NCBI GenBank assembly: GCA_945897865.1
Contig: CAMDHJ010000008.1
Coordinates: forward strand, 1 to 48,681
DNA length: 48,681 bases
Direction: 5' to 3'
Origin: Tepidiphilus sp. J10
Lineage (GTDB): Bacteria; Pseudomonadota; Gammaproteobacteria; Burkholderiales; Thiobacillaceae
Positions within the stretch are counted from its first letter, which is position 1. Every line of letters starts with the position of its first letter. The notes under the pieces are model-generated. The model saw nothing but the letters and a program-made list of their open reading frames with translations. It was not told where the DNA came from and did not search any database. A program made the position numbers and the translations under genes. Positions 34,216-42,229 of the stretch are shown here, one piece after another.

Positions 34216-36173
34216 TATGACAGCTGGGCTTTCATTTCCGCCATCAGGGTGGCCGATTCAATCGGTTTCAACAACACTTTCCACTGCGACGATGTCGCGC
34301 TATTGAGCTTTACCAGATGGGTTTCCCCGGTCAGCAAGGCGGCCTTGATCGGCTGTTGGATCTGCTTTTGCAGGGCATCAAGGAACTGCAAGCCGTTCAT
34401 GCCCGGCAACCGAAAATCGACAAAGTAGAAATCCGCCTGCGCAATATCCCGGTCGGCCAGAGCTTGCTCAGCATTGCCGAACAGGGTGACGGAGATGCCA
34501 TGCGCGCCAAGAAGAATCGCAAGCGCATTGGCGGCCATTTCATCATCTTCAACCACGACCACGCGTAGCCCGGCAACACCATAGACATCTCCTGTTTGCA
34601 GCGCTGTAACCAGCGTATCGATCGCCGCCTGCTGATCAGCCGTCTTAACCGGTACAGCCGACGCAGCCGCCAACGGTACGCAGATCTCAAAGCGGGAACC
34701 GGTATTCGGGCGGGAATTGCAGCGAATCCGGCAATCCAGAATATTGGCCAACCGCTTGACGATGGATAAACCGAGGCCGAGGCCTTGCGACCTGTCGCGC
34801 TGCGGGTTGCCGATCTGGACGTATTCATCGAACACCGATTCCAACAGGTTGGGCGCGATGCCGATTCCGGTATCCCAGACCTGGATCAGGACATGCTCGC
34901 CGCGGCGACGGAAGCCGACCAGCACACCGCCGGTCTCGGTGTACTTGATGGCATTGTCGATGATGTTGCGCAGCAGGCTGTAGAGCAACTTGGCATCGGT
35001 GAACAGTTTCAGTTCGTTTGCAGGGAAGAAGAACTTGAAGCGCAAGCCCTTGGCCATTGCCAGTGGCGCAAACTCCGCTTCAATTTGGCTCAGCAGAACG
35101 TCCGCGCCAACGATTTGAGGATGCGGCTGCACCTGGCCGCCGTCCAGCCGCGAGACATCAAGCAATGCGTTCAGGATATCCGCCAGACTGCGGGTCGACA
35201 GCGTCAGGTAGTTGGCAATGCGGCGCTGCTCGTCATTCAACGCCGAACTGACCAGAGTTTCCAGAAACAGGCGCATGGCATGGATCGGCTGCCGCAAGTC
35301 ATGGCTGGCGGCGGCGAGAAAACGTGTCTTGGCGGCATTCGCCGTATCCGCCGAATCCTTCGCCGCGAGGAGTTCCGCCGTCCGCTTTGCAACCAGACGT
35401 TCCAGTTCTTCATGTTGTCTTTGCAGCAAAGACCTGCTGGCTCCGACCTCCGCCAGCAAGGCGTTGAAATTGCGCACCAGGTCGCCAATTTCATTGTCCG
35501 CGATGGGAATTTCACGCGGCGTGAAATCATGCTGCAGACGCGCATCGTTAGCCGCCTCCTCCAGCATGCGAACCGGCAGAATGATGCGATTGAGAAAACG
35601 CATCGCCAGCACCAGGGCGAATCCGCCCGCAATGATGGCAATTAAAAAAGTGCTCGCAATGGAAGTGAAATAGCTCTGCCAATAGCGGCCAAGCTGCGCC
35701 TTGATAAAGATGCTGCCAACCTGCGCGGCGTCAACCACGATCGGCAACTGCATCGTCGCGGTATCGGCCAGCATCGCGATCTGGCTTGGTGGTGAGGTGC
35801 TTGGGGGTGCGTTGATGACGGGCACACTGATGGGAAGCTGCTTTGCATCGCCATACACGGCAAGGCGCACGCCGGCGTCGGTGAACAGTGCGGCGGCTTC
35901 GACTTCCGGGTAAGCCTCGAACATGCGCAACACGGTTTGCGCAACTCGCTGGTCCTTGAACACAACCGCCGCGCTGGCGGCCGTTCCCGCCGCATTGGCG
36001 GCGCTCGACAAATTTCGCTGGATGTCCTCGCGCAAACTGTCCAACCGCAACACCGCATTGCTCAGCAGCCCAAGTACGATGCCGATCAGAATCGCCGCAA
36101 TGATCAGTCTGGCCAGCGGATAACGGATCGAGCGTCGATCGAACAAGGAACGCTGAGTGGAACGGCTATTCAA
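34215..36173 (-). CDS. CHASE8-type hybrid sensor histidine kinase with C-terminal receiver
   Basis: The protein has 652 residues. TM1 (about 20-42) is followed by a periplasmic region with ANAAGTAASAAVVFKDQRVA and EAAALFTDAGVRLAVYGD, the CHASE8 pattern also found in YfiN. Then come TM2 (about 169-193), HAMP, and HisKA with ASHDLRQPIHAMRLFLETL (His near 291). HATPase follows (NIIDNAIKYT, DTGIGIAP, GLGLGLSIVKRLA). The receiver domain has its phospho-Asp in VDFRLPGMNG (near 587). No output domain is present. There is no ATG before the first helix. TTG 36173 lies inside a 36-bp repeat that also supplies GAGG; the frame stays open to ATG 36260 within repeat DNA. Confidence 0.9.
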   Translation of the reverse strand: MNSRSTQRSLFDRRSIRYPLARLIIAAILIGIVLGLLSNAVLRLDSLREDIQRNLSSAANAAGTAASAAVVFKDQRVAQTVLRMFEAYPEVEAAALFTDAGVRLAVYGDAKQLPISVPVINAPPSTSPPSQIAMLADTATMQLPIVVDAAQVGSIFIKAQLGRYWQSYFTSIASTFLIAIIAGGFALVLAMRFLNRIILPVRMLEEAANDARLQHDFTPREIPIADNEIGDLVRNFNALLAEVGASRSLLQRQHEELERLVAKRTAELLAAKDSADTANAAKTRFLAAASHDLRQPIHAMRLFLETLVSSALNDEQRRIANYLTLSTRSLADILNALLDVSRLDGGQVQPHPQIVGADVLLSQIEAEFAPLAMAKGLRFKFFFPANELKLFTDAKLLYSLLRNIIDNAIKYTETGGVLVGFRRRGEHVLIQVWDTGIGIAPNLLESVFDEYVQIGNPQRDRSQGLGLGLSIVKRLANILDCRIRCNSRPNTGSRFEICVPLAAASAVPVKTADQQAAIDTLVTALQTGDVYGVAGLRVVVVEDDEMAANALAILLGAHGISVTLFGNAEQALADRDIAQADFYFVDFRLPGMNGLQFLDALQKQIQQPIKAALLTGETHLVKLNSATSSQWKVLLKPIESATLMAEMKAQLS

Positions 36174-36204
36174 CCTTGATTCCTCTGTTGAACGAGTCCG
36201 AGTG
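36169..36204 (+). repeat. 36-bp perfect repeat, copy 1
   Basis: The sequence from 36169 (starts TTCAACCTTGATTCCTCTG, ends GTCCGAGTG) is repeated without a mismatch, in inverted orientation, at 46775-46810. Here it forms the left end of a roughly 300-bp element and carries the presumed ribosome site and TTG start of the hybrid kinase on the minus strand. Confidence 0.93.
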
Positions 36205-36271
36205 TGGGCCTGCCAGGTTGGCAGGCAAGGCGCGACGACGCGCGGGGCCGCTCCCCGCAAGGATCAGCAGG

Positions 36272-36302
36272 GACTTGGCCGCCGTCTTTTGGCGGCTTAG
36301 TC
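36272..36302 (+). repeat. REP-like hairpin, copy 2
   Basis: GACTTGGCCGCC, a short loop, then GGCGGCTTAGTC. It matches the minus strand of 10526-10556 at 28 of 31 positions, with the differences in the loop. Weak similarity continues for about 25 bp downstream (a shared TTxxATCAGG). Confidence 0.7.
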
Positions 36303-36460
36303 CTTCGCTTAGTAGTTTCATCAGGAGCAACGCGGCCAGACGACATGGCAGACCCGCAATCGGACGCGTAGCGGGGCAATCTGATTGGTGAATTTGACCG
36401 GAGGCGCTAACGCTTGTATTCATGGGACGTCTCGAAGGCGAGAAGCGGTCGCGAGAGGAT

Positions 36461-37003
36461 TCAAGGTTCATGAACATTGCGCGCCAGACGCAACATTTGC
36501 GGCGAAAAATGGAAACCTGCGCGGCGTGCCTGGGCAAGGTTGATATCAAACCGGATGCCGTCATCCTGCCGCACGATTTCGATCATCCCGTCTTCCTCGG
36601 CAAAGCCGGCATAGGTGCTGATGGTCAGCGCACCACGCAACGCCGGATGCATCGCCAGCGCGTTCCAACGCTGGCGTGAATCGACGTAAAACACCTGGCA
36701 GTCGCCATTGCGCAGCGCGAAATCGATGACGCGCAATTCACGGCCCGCCACCTTGCGGCCAGAAAGCGCGGCCAAAGCTTCCGCCTGGCGGTTGTCGCGG
36801 ACACCAAAACAAACCTGGATAACGCCTGATTTTTCGACGCCTTGGCCGGGAAATTCAGTGAACTTGAGGAAGTTGAACAGCATCGCGCTGCGCATTGACT
36901 GTTCGCCGGGCAATTCATCGGCGGCGGCGGGCCGAAGCACGCTCAAGCACACGCCAAGCATGATCAAGGCAATCCTGCGGAAGCGCTTCATGAGACCGGA
37001 CAT
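36461..37003 (-). CDS. yfiR: YfiR-family periplasmic regulator
   Basis: YfiR proteins are periplasmic repressors of CHASE8-type membrane sensors; in Pseudomonas YfiR inhibits the cyclase YfiN in a redox-dependent way. This 180-residue protein has a signal peptide (LIMLGVCLSVLRPAAA). It carries the family core AMLFNFLKFTEFPG, VCFGVRDNR, LRNGDCQVFYVDS and TISTYAGFAEEDGMIEIV, and ends NLAQARRAGFHFSPQMLRLA. One pair of cysteines (about residues 66 and 102) matches one of the two disulfides of Pseudomonas YfiR. Its receptor is probably the CHASE8 hybrid kinase downstream. It starts 3 bp after the TonB-receptor stop. ATG 36991 is an alternative start. Confidence 0.9.
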   Translation of the reverse strand: MSGLMKRFRRIALIMLGVCLSVLRPAAADELPGEQSMRSAMLFNFLKFTEFPGQGVEKSGVIQVCFGVRDNRQAEALAALSGRKVAGRELRVIDFALRNGDCQVFYVDSRQRWNALAMHPALRGALTISTYAGFAEEDGMIEIVRQDDGIRFDINLAQARRAGFHFSPQMLRLARNVHEP

Positions 37004-37005
37004 GC

Positions 37006-39000
37006 CTAGAACGCGTACTTTGTTTCCAGGTAGAAACTCCGTTCAGGTAACGGCAAACCATCCAGAAGCGGCGCGCTGAGCTCGCGTGCATCCTCATCAA
37101 ACAGGTTCCTGATGGAAGCCGAAAAATCCCAACGCTTGTGTGCCGAATAGTGCAGCGTGGTATCAACCAGGTTGTATGCGCTCAATCCAGCCCGCTTGCC
37201 GATCATGTTGGCCTGCAGGTTCCAGCTCCATCCGGGCGAAAAAGCCCAATCTGCGCGCAAATAGGCCTTTTCCCACGGTACCGACTTGGGAAAGGTTGTA
37301 TCCGACTCATTGATATGCGCCAGATTGCCGGCCAACCGCAGTGTCTTGGCAGCCTGCCACTGCGCTTCCAGTTCAACGCCCCGTGAAGTCCGGTTACCCG
37401 AATTATGGAATTTTCCAGCCACTGCATGTGTGATCAGGTTGGTCTGTTTGAATTGATACAGGACGAGTCCGAGTTTGAAACTCTTTGCTGCCGCGTAATT
37501 GAAAGACAAATCCCAGGTATTTGAACGCTCCGGCGTCAGGTTCGGATTTGGCGTGGTGGCTGCGGTTTGCGCATAAAGCTCAAGATACGATGGTGCCCGA
37601 AAAGCCTGGCCATACATCAGCTTGGTGGTGAGCCGCTCCGAGCTCTGCCAGAGCAGCGCCAGACGCGGGTTCAGGCTGTCGCCGAAATCGGAGTAATGAT
37701 CGTAGCGCGCACCTGCGGTCAGCTCCCAGTCCGGCGCCAGGTTCCAGATATCCTGCAGGTAGAGGTAGCTGACCTGGCGGACTTTTTCCGGCGCAAAGGC
37801 ATACGGCGAATCCGTAAGATCGACCAATGGTGAGCCGGGCGGCAGCGTATTTCCGTCTGGTCCGATGCCGAAATTAACCTGCTGCTCGACCGCATACAAA
37901 TCCTTCACGCCAAAACCGCCCCCCAAACGGATGGCATGCTGTTGAAAGCCGGTATACAGGCCACTGACTTCAGCTCGCAGCCCGCGTTCGCTCGATTGCA
38001 TGCGGTTGATTTGCCCGGGACTTTCCTGAAATCCATCGCCCGAACTGTAGTCAAGGTTGGAATAACGCAACTCGGCATTCAGCCCCCAATCCCGGCTGAA
38101 AGACTCATCGTTGAACAGCAGTGCGACATCAAATCGGTTGTCGCGCGCATGGGTAAGCGGGTCCAGCACCCCGTAGCCAGACATTCCGGTTTCCAGATTG
38201 CGGTGGCCCATGTAGTCGGCCAGCAAACGCCAGTTCTGTCTGGCCATGGAGAAACGAATATCCTGGCCTTGCCAGCCATACCCCGCTGTTCCGCTTGCCG
38301 CCAAACCGTCCCTGGAGATGAAGGGTGCGTGACCGTCAGTGCGCGAGAGTTCGGCGGTCAATCCAATGTCAAAACCGTTCCACGTTCCGCCACGCCGCAC
38401 CCAGCCCGCTTGCGTGTCGAAACTGCCCGCCCGCAAACCCGCCTCGGACTGTTCGATGCGGCCGGCGGTCCGGGTAATCACATTGATCACGCCGGCAGAG
38501 GCATCCGAGCCGAACAATGCGGTACCCGGGCCGCGAATGATCTCGACGCGTTCGATCATGCTGGCCGGCAATCCCTTCCAGAAGGCGCCGGATGACCAGA
38601 CCAGATCACGCATCGGCTCGCCATTCACCATCAGCAAGGTGTGGGTACCCGCCGCACCGCGAAACGTCACTTGCGGCCGAAATGCGAACAGATTGGCCCT
38701 GACATAAATGCCGGGCACGCTTTGCAGAATTTCCGCCAGATTGGTCGCCCCGGTGGCCCGGATGTCTTCCGCCGTGATGACGGACACCACGGAGGGCGCT
38801 TTCGAAAGTGTCTGCTCGGTATTGGTGGAAATCCGGATCTTCAGCGACAGCAGGTCTTCCATACTCAGCGCCAACAATCGATCGAGTTCCGTCTCGGCAT
38901 GCACCGGCGCACTCAACAGCAGGCAGGTTGCCAGGAGTCGGGTCACGGCTGTGGTCACGACTGGGGTCACGGCTAGAGACACTGTTGCACGCTTGTTCAC
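37006..39000 (-). CDS. TonB-dependent outer-membrane receptor
   Basis: The 664-residue receptor has a signal peptide ending VHAE. The plug domain (about 40-160) contains VSVITAEDIRATGATNLAEIL, FRGAAGTHTLLMVNGEPM and VEIIRGPGTALFGSDASAGVINVIT. A 22-strand barrel ending in the aromatic ...YLETKYAF follows. Its substrate cannot be read from sequence. The start is GTG 39000 with AGGG nine bases upstream; an in-frame ATG at 39075 lies in repeat DNA. It heads the unit with yfiR and the hybrid kinase. Such receptors beside YfiR genes are common and may deliver or sense the signal. Confidence 0.92.
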   Translation of the reverse strand: MNKRATVSLAVTPVVTTAVTRLLATCLLLSAPVHAETELDRLLALSMEDLLSLKIRISTNTEQTLSKAPSVVSVITAEDIRATGATNLAEILQSVPGIYVRANLFAFRPQVTFRGAAGTHTLLMVNGEPMRDLVWSSGAFWKGLPASMIERVEIIRGPGTALFGSDASAGVINVITRTAGRIEQSEAGLRAGSFDTQAGWVRRGGTWNGFDIGLTAELSRTDGHAPFISRDGLAASGTAGYGWQGQDIRFSMARQNWRLLADYMGHRNLETGMSGYGVLDPLTHARDNRFDVALLFNDESFSRDWGLNAELRYSNLDYSSGDGFQESPGQINRMQSSERGLRAEVSGLYTGFQQHAIRLGGGFGVKDLYAVEQQVNFGIGPDGNTLPPGSPLVDLTDSPYAFAPEKVRQVSYLYLQDIWNLAPDWELTAGARYDHYSDFGDSLNPRLALLWQSSERLTTKLMYGQAFRAPSYLELYAQTAATTPNPNLTPERSNTWDLSFNYAAAKSFKLGLVLYQFKQTNLITHAVAGKFHNSGNRTSRGVELEAQWQAAKTLRLAGNLAHINESDTTFPKSVPWEKAYLRADWAFSPGWSWNLQANMIGKRAGLSAYNLVDTTLHYSAHKRWDFSASIRNLFDEDARELSAPLLDGLPLPERSFYLETKYAF

Positions 39001-39052
39001 GTCATTTTTCCCTGTACTTTTGCCACATTTTCCCTGAAAAACGTCAGATTCC

Positions 39053-39108
39053 GTAGGGTGAGCCGTGCGCACCATCCAGCGTCAAGCGGTGCGCACGGCG
39101 CACCCTAC
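39053..39108. repeat. GTAGG...CCTAC palindrome, GGTGCGC class, copy 3
   Basis: This 56-bp palindrome has a left arm GTAGGGTGAGCCGTGCGCACC and a right arm GGTGCGCACGGCGCACCCTAC, with a one-base difference at the arms' fifth pair. It lies between dbpA and the TonB-receptor gene and produces a spurious N-terminal extension of the receptor frame. Confidence 0.9.
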
Positions 39109-39163
39109 CGTGTTGCTCGTCATTCTGCTTGTCAGACAATGACATCGTTACACACATATAACG

Positions 39164-40651
39164 TCAGCCGTCCCGTCGCCGGACCGCCGGCTGATATTCA
39201 CGCTGCTGTGCATCACCGCTGACTTCCAGAATACGCACCTTCACCGTCTTCCCCTTCACTTTGCCCTCCGCCAGCCGGCGTTGCGCTTCATGCGCGATGC
39301 GGCGATCGACCGCGACGTAGGTGGTGGTTTCAGTGACCGTGATCTTGCCGACCTGGGCGCTGGTGAAACCCGCCTCGCCGGTGAGCGCGCCGAGCACATC
39401 ACCAGGGCGGATTTTCTCTTTCCGGCCGCCGAGTATCTGCAGCGTGGCCATCGGCGGCAACAACGGTTTCTTGCTCGCAGGCTGCAGTTCGTCGAGCGGA
39501 TGCCACTCGACTTCGGTGCCAATTTCCTTGGCGATGGCATCGACCCGCTTCATCTGGTTTTCGCTCGCCAGACTCAACGCCCAGCCGTCCTGATCAACCC
39601 GGCCAGTGCGGCCGATGCGGTGGATGTAGACCTCCGGATCGGGCGTCACATCGACGTTGATCACCGCTTCCAGCTTGTCGATGTCGAGGCCGCGCGCGGC
39701 GACGTCGGTCGCCACCAGCACCGAGCAACTGCGGTTGGCGAACTGGATCAGCACCTGATCGCGTTCGCGTTGTTCCAGCTCGCCGTGCAACGCCAGCGCC
39801 GCGAAGCCCTGCGCGCGCAGCACTTGCAGCAAGTCGCGGCATTGCTGGCGGGTGTTGCAGAAGGCCAGCGTGCTGACCGGGCGAAAATGATTCAGCAGCA
39901 ACGCCACCGCCTGCAGTCGCTGGTCCTTTTCGATCTGGTAGAAACGCTGGCGAATCTTGTCGCCGGCGTGCAGTTCCGGCAGTTTCACTTCCTGCGGCTG
40001 GCGCATGAAGCGTTTGCTCAATTCGCCGATTTCCGGTGGGAAGGTGGCGGAAAACAGCAGCGTCTGGCGTTTCTTCGGGCACATCTTGCCGATCGCGGCA
40101 ATCTCGCCGTAGAAGCCCATGTCGAGCATGCGGTCGGCCTCGTCCATCACCAGCGTATTCAAAGCTTCCAGCGTCAGACTGCCGCGTTGCAGGTGGTCCA
40201 TGATGCGGCCCGGCGTGCCGACGACGACATGCGCACCGTGTTCCAGACTGAGCATCTGCGGCCGCATCGGCGAGCCGCCAACCAGCGCCAGAATCTTGAT
40301 GTTGTCCTCGCTGCGCGCCAACCGGCGTAGTTCCTGGGTAACCTGGTCGGCCAGTTCACGTGTCGGGCACAACACCATCGCCTGCACGTTGAAGCCACGC
40401 GGATTCAGATTGGCCAGCAACGGCAAGCCGAATGCCGCCGTTTTGCCGCTGCCGGTTTTGGCCTGTGCGATCAGGTCGTGCCCGGCCAGCGAGATCGGCA
40501 GGCTGGCGGCCTGGATCGGCGTCATATTGAGGTAGCCAAGCTGGTCCAGATTGGCCAGCACAGCGGGCGCCAGCGGCAACTGGTTGAAGGCGGCGCTCGC
40601 TGACAGGGTGGCAGGCGGAGTATCTTGCGGGGGAGGCGTTTGATCAGGCAT
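39164..40651 (-). CDS. dbpA: ATP-dependent RNA helicase DbpA
   Basis: DbpA is a DEAD-box helicase that acts on 23S rRNA hairpin 92 during 50S subunit assembly. All core motifs are present: Q-motif (FNQLPL...MTPIQ), AKTGSGKT, PTRELA, VGTPGRI, VMDEADRML, FSAT, VATDVAARGLDI and HRIGRTGR. The C-terminal rRNA-binding domain (LQILGGRKEKIRPGDVLGAL to the end) identifies DbpA rather than another DEAD-box protein. At 495 residues it is somewhat longer than E. coli DbpA because of a proline-rich N-terminus and a short basic tail. Confidence 0.95.
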   Translation of the reverse strand: MPDQTPPPQDTPPATLSASAAFNQLPLAPAVLANLDQLGYLNMTPIQAASLPISLAGHDLIAQAKTGSGKTAAFGLPLLANLNPRGFNVQAMVLCPTRELADQVTQELRRLARSEDNIKILALVGGSPMRPQMLSLEHGAHVVVGTPGRIMDHLQRGSLTLEALNTLVMDEADRMLDMGFYGEIAAIGKMCPKKRQTLLFSATFPPEIGELSKRFMRQPQEVKLPELHAGDKIRQRFYQIEKDQRLQAVALLLNHFRPVSTLAFCNTRQQCRDLLQVLRAQGFAALALHGELEQRERDQVLIQFANRSCSVLVATDVAARGLDIDKLEAVINVDVTPDPEVYIHRIGRTGRVDQDGWALSLASENQMKRVDAIAKEIGTEVEWHPLDELQPASKKPLLPPMATLQILGGRKEKIRPGDVLGALTGEAGFTSAQVGKITVTETTTYVAVDRRIAHEAQRRLAEGKVKGKTVKVRILEVSGDAQQREYQPAVRRRDG

Positions 40652-40758
40652 GCCGGATTATCGTTGATTCCTCGCTGCAAGGTATCCGGTGGAGAAGTAC
40701 GTATCCCCCTGACGTAACTCCCTGTGCCACAACCCTGTATTTTCCGGAACGAAAATCT

Positions 40759-40838
40759 GTAGGTTGGGCTAACGAAAGGAAGCCCAACAGTCTTACGCGG
40801 GGGCTCATGTTGGGCTTCCTGACGTCAGCCCAACCTAC
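40759..40838. repeat. GTAGG...CCTAC palindrome, GTTGGGC class, copy 2
   Basis: This 80-bp element is bounded by GTAGGTTGGGCT and AGCCCAACCTAC, with inner arms AGGAAGCCCAAC / GTTGGGCTTCCT. It lies upstream of dbpA and downstream of fccB, in the gap 40652-40871. Confidence 0.88.
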
Positions 40839-40871
40839 GTGTGTTACGCAGCCTGTGCCATTGTTCTGAAC

Positions 40872-42215
40872 CTACGCAAATGCATCCGCCATCACGTTGC
40901 GCAGCCAGCCATCGGCATATTCCACTTCCAGCCTGCGGTAGATGCGCGGCACCGGTTCCGGTTTTTCCTTGGTCCCGAAGGTAACCGGCGAAATACCGCT
41001 GCCTTCCTTGATGTACACCCACTGACCATCACGCACGCGATACAGGTGCACCACCGAGAAGCCCCAGTCATGCGCTACCACGCTATAGCAGGTGTTGGTG
41101 TAGATCGCCTGCGGCGCGGGCAAGGCGTTGAACTTGGCGACCAGGTTAGCGGCCACCACCTTGGCTTGCGACATCGCCATGTGCGCCGATTTCGGGAACG
41201 CGTTGTTACTGGCCAGTTCCCCGCCGATGCAGGCATCGCCGATGACGTAGATGTCCTTCGCCTTTAGCGATTCCATGCTGTCCGGCTTTACCTCGCACCA
41301 TCGGTCCTTGAACGAAGCCAAGCCGAGGTTTTTCGCGATCTTGCCGGCGTGATGCGGCGGGATGATGTTGACCACATCGCCCTTGAACTCGCCAAAGCCG
41401 GTGAAGCAGGTCTTCGATTCTGGATCAACCCGCTCCACCTTGCCGTCGTTGGAACCGGACACCCATTCGATCATGCCGCCTTCGCCGTAGCCGTAGAGTT
41501 CCTTCCAGGCCTGTTCGAACAACGCTTTTTTCGAGAAGGAATCATTGGCGTCGAGGATCAGTACCTTGGCCTTTTTCTTACCATGGTGTTTGCAATGCAA
41601 CGCCACCTGCGCAGCGCGTTCATACGGGCCGGGCGGGCAGCGGAACGGGCCCGGCGGCACAGCGATGATGAAGGTGCCGCCATCCGGCATCGCGGCGAGC
41701 TGCTTTTGCAGGATCAACGTTTGCGGGCCGGCCTTCCAGGCATGCGGCAGCGTCGTCTGTGCCAACGCTTCAGTTAACCCGGCCACTGCGTCGAAGTGGA
41801 AATCGACGCCGGGCGACAGAACCAGCGCGTCGTAGCTGAAGCTTTTGCCGCTGGCGGTGGCGACAGTTTTCTTGACCGGATCGATCTGGGTGACTTCGTC
41901 GCGCACGACTTTGATGCCGCGCTTTTGCAAGCCTTTGTAACCAACTTGCAGCGTCTTGATGGCGCGATCGCCAGAAATCACCTCATTCGACAGCGGGCAC
42001 GAGGTATAGACCGCCTCGCGCTCGATCAGCGTCACATCAATGCTTGCATCGAGCAGGCGCAGGTATTTGGCGGCGGTGGCACCACCAAAGCCGCCGCCGA
42101 CCACGACCACACGCGCCTTGGTCTTGGCGGCATGCGCCCCTGGAATGCTCAGAATGGAAGCCGTGGAAGCGGCGGCAAGTGCCTTGATAAAACCGCGACG
42201 ATCGATGGCATGCAT
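40872..42215 (-). CDS. fccB: Sulfide dehydrogenase flavoprotein subunit (FccB)
   Basis: FccB is the FAD subunit of periplasmic flavocytochrome c, which oxidises sulfide and passes electrons to the cytochrome subunit FccA. The 447-residue product has a twin-arginine-type leader (DRRGFIKALAAA). The FAD loop VVVVGGGFGGATAAKYLR follows. Two cysteines match the redox-active pair of the family: SCPLSNE near residue 73 and NTCYSVVAHDWG near 376. The C-terminal FccB domain begins around KAHM. ATG 42215 has AGGAG six bases upstream and is preferred over ATG 42233, which overlaps the fccA stop. It is cotranscribed after fccA. Confidence 0.92.
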   Translation of the reverse strand: MHAIDRRGFIKALAAASTASILSIPGAHAAKTKARVVVVGGGFGGATAAKYLRLLDASIDVTLIEREAVYTSCPLSNEVISGDRAIKTLQVGYKGLQKRGIKVVRDEVTQIDPVKKTVATASGKSFSYDALVLSPGVDFHFDAVAGLTEALAQTTLPHAWKAGPQTLILQKQLAAMPDGGTFIIAVPPGPFRCPPGPYERAAQVALHCKHHGKKKAKVLILDANDSFSKKALFEQAWKELYGYGEGGMIEWVSGSNDGKVERVDPESKTCFTGFGEFKGDVVNIIPPHHAGKIAKNLGLASFKDRWCEVKPDSMESLKAKDIYVIGDACIGGELASNNAFPKSAHMAMSQAKVVAANLVAKFNALPAPQAIYTNTCYSVVAHDWGFSVVHLYRVRDGQWVYIKEGSGISPVTFGTKEKPEPVPRIYRRLEVEYADGWLRNVMADAFA

Positions 42216-42229
42216 GGCTGTCTCCTGGC

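Larger units (their letters stand above)
36169..36475. mobile_element. MITE-like element between yfiR and the hybrid kinase gene
   Basis: The left end reads AACCTTGATTCCTCT and the right end, on the other strand, reads AACCTTGAATCCTCT (36471-36457). This gives a 15-bp terminal inverted repeat with one mismatch. Between them lie the REP-like hairpin (36272-36302) and other short palindromes such as GCGGGGCCGCTCCCCGC. Both strands hold open frames of about 70-130 residues that match no protein I know; they are probably by-products of the repeat. The element interrupts the yfiR-kinase junction, and its right end overlaps the yfiR stop region. Confidence 0.5.

Noticed and set aside
36166-36564. 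132-codon minus-strand frame between yfiR and the hybrid kinase
   Set aside because: It lies largely in the MITE-like repeat element, overlaps the yfiR 3' end in another frame and resembles no protein family I know.
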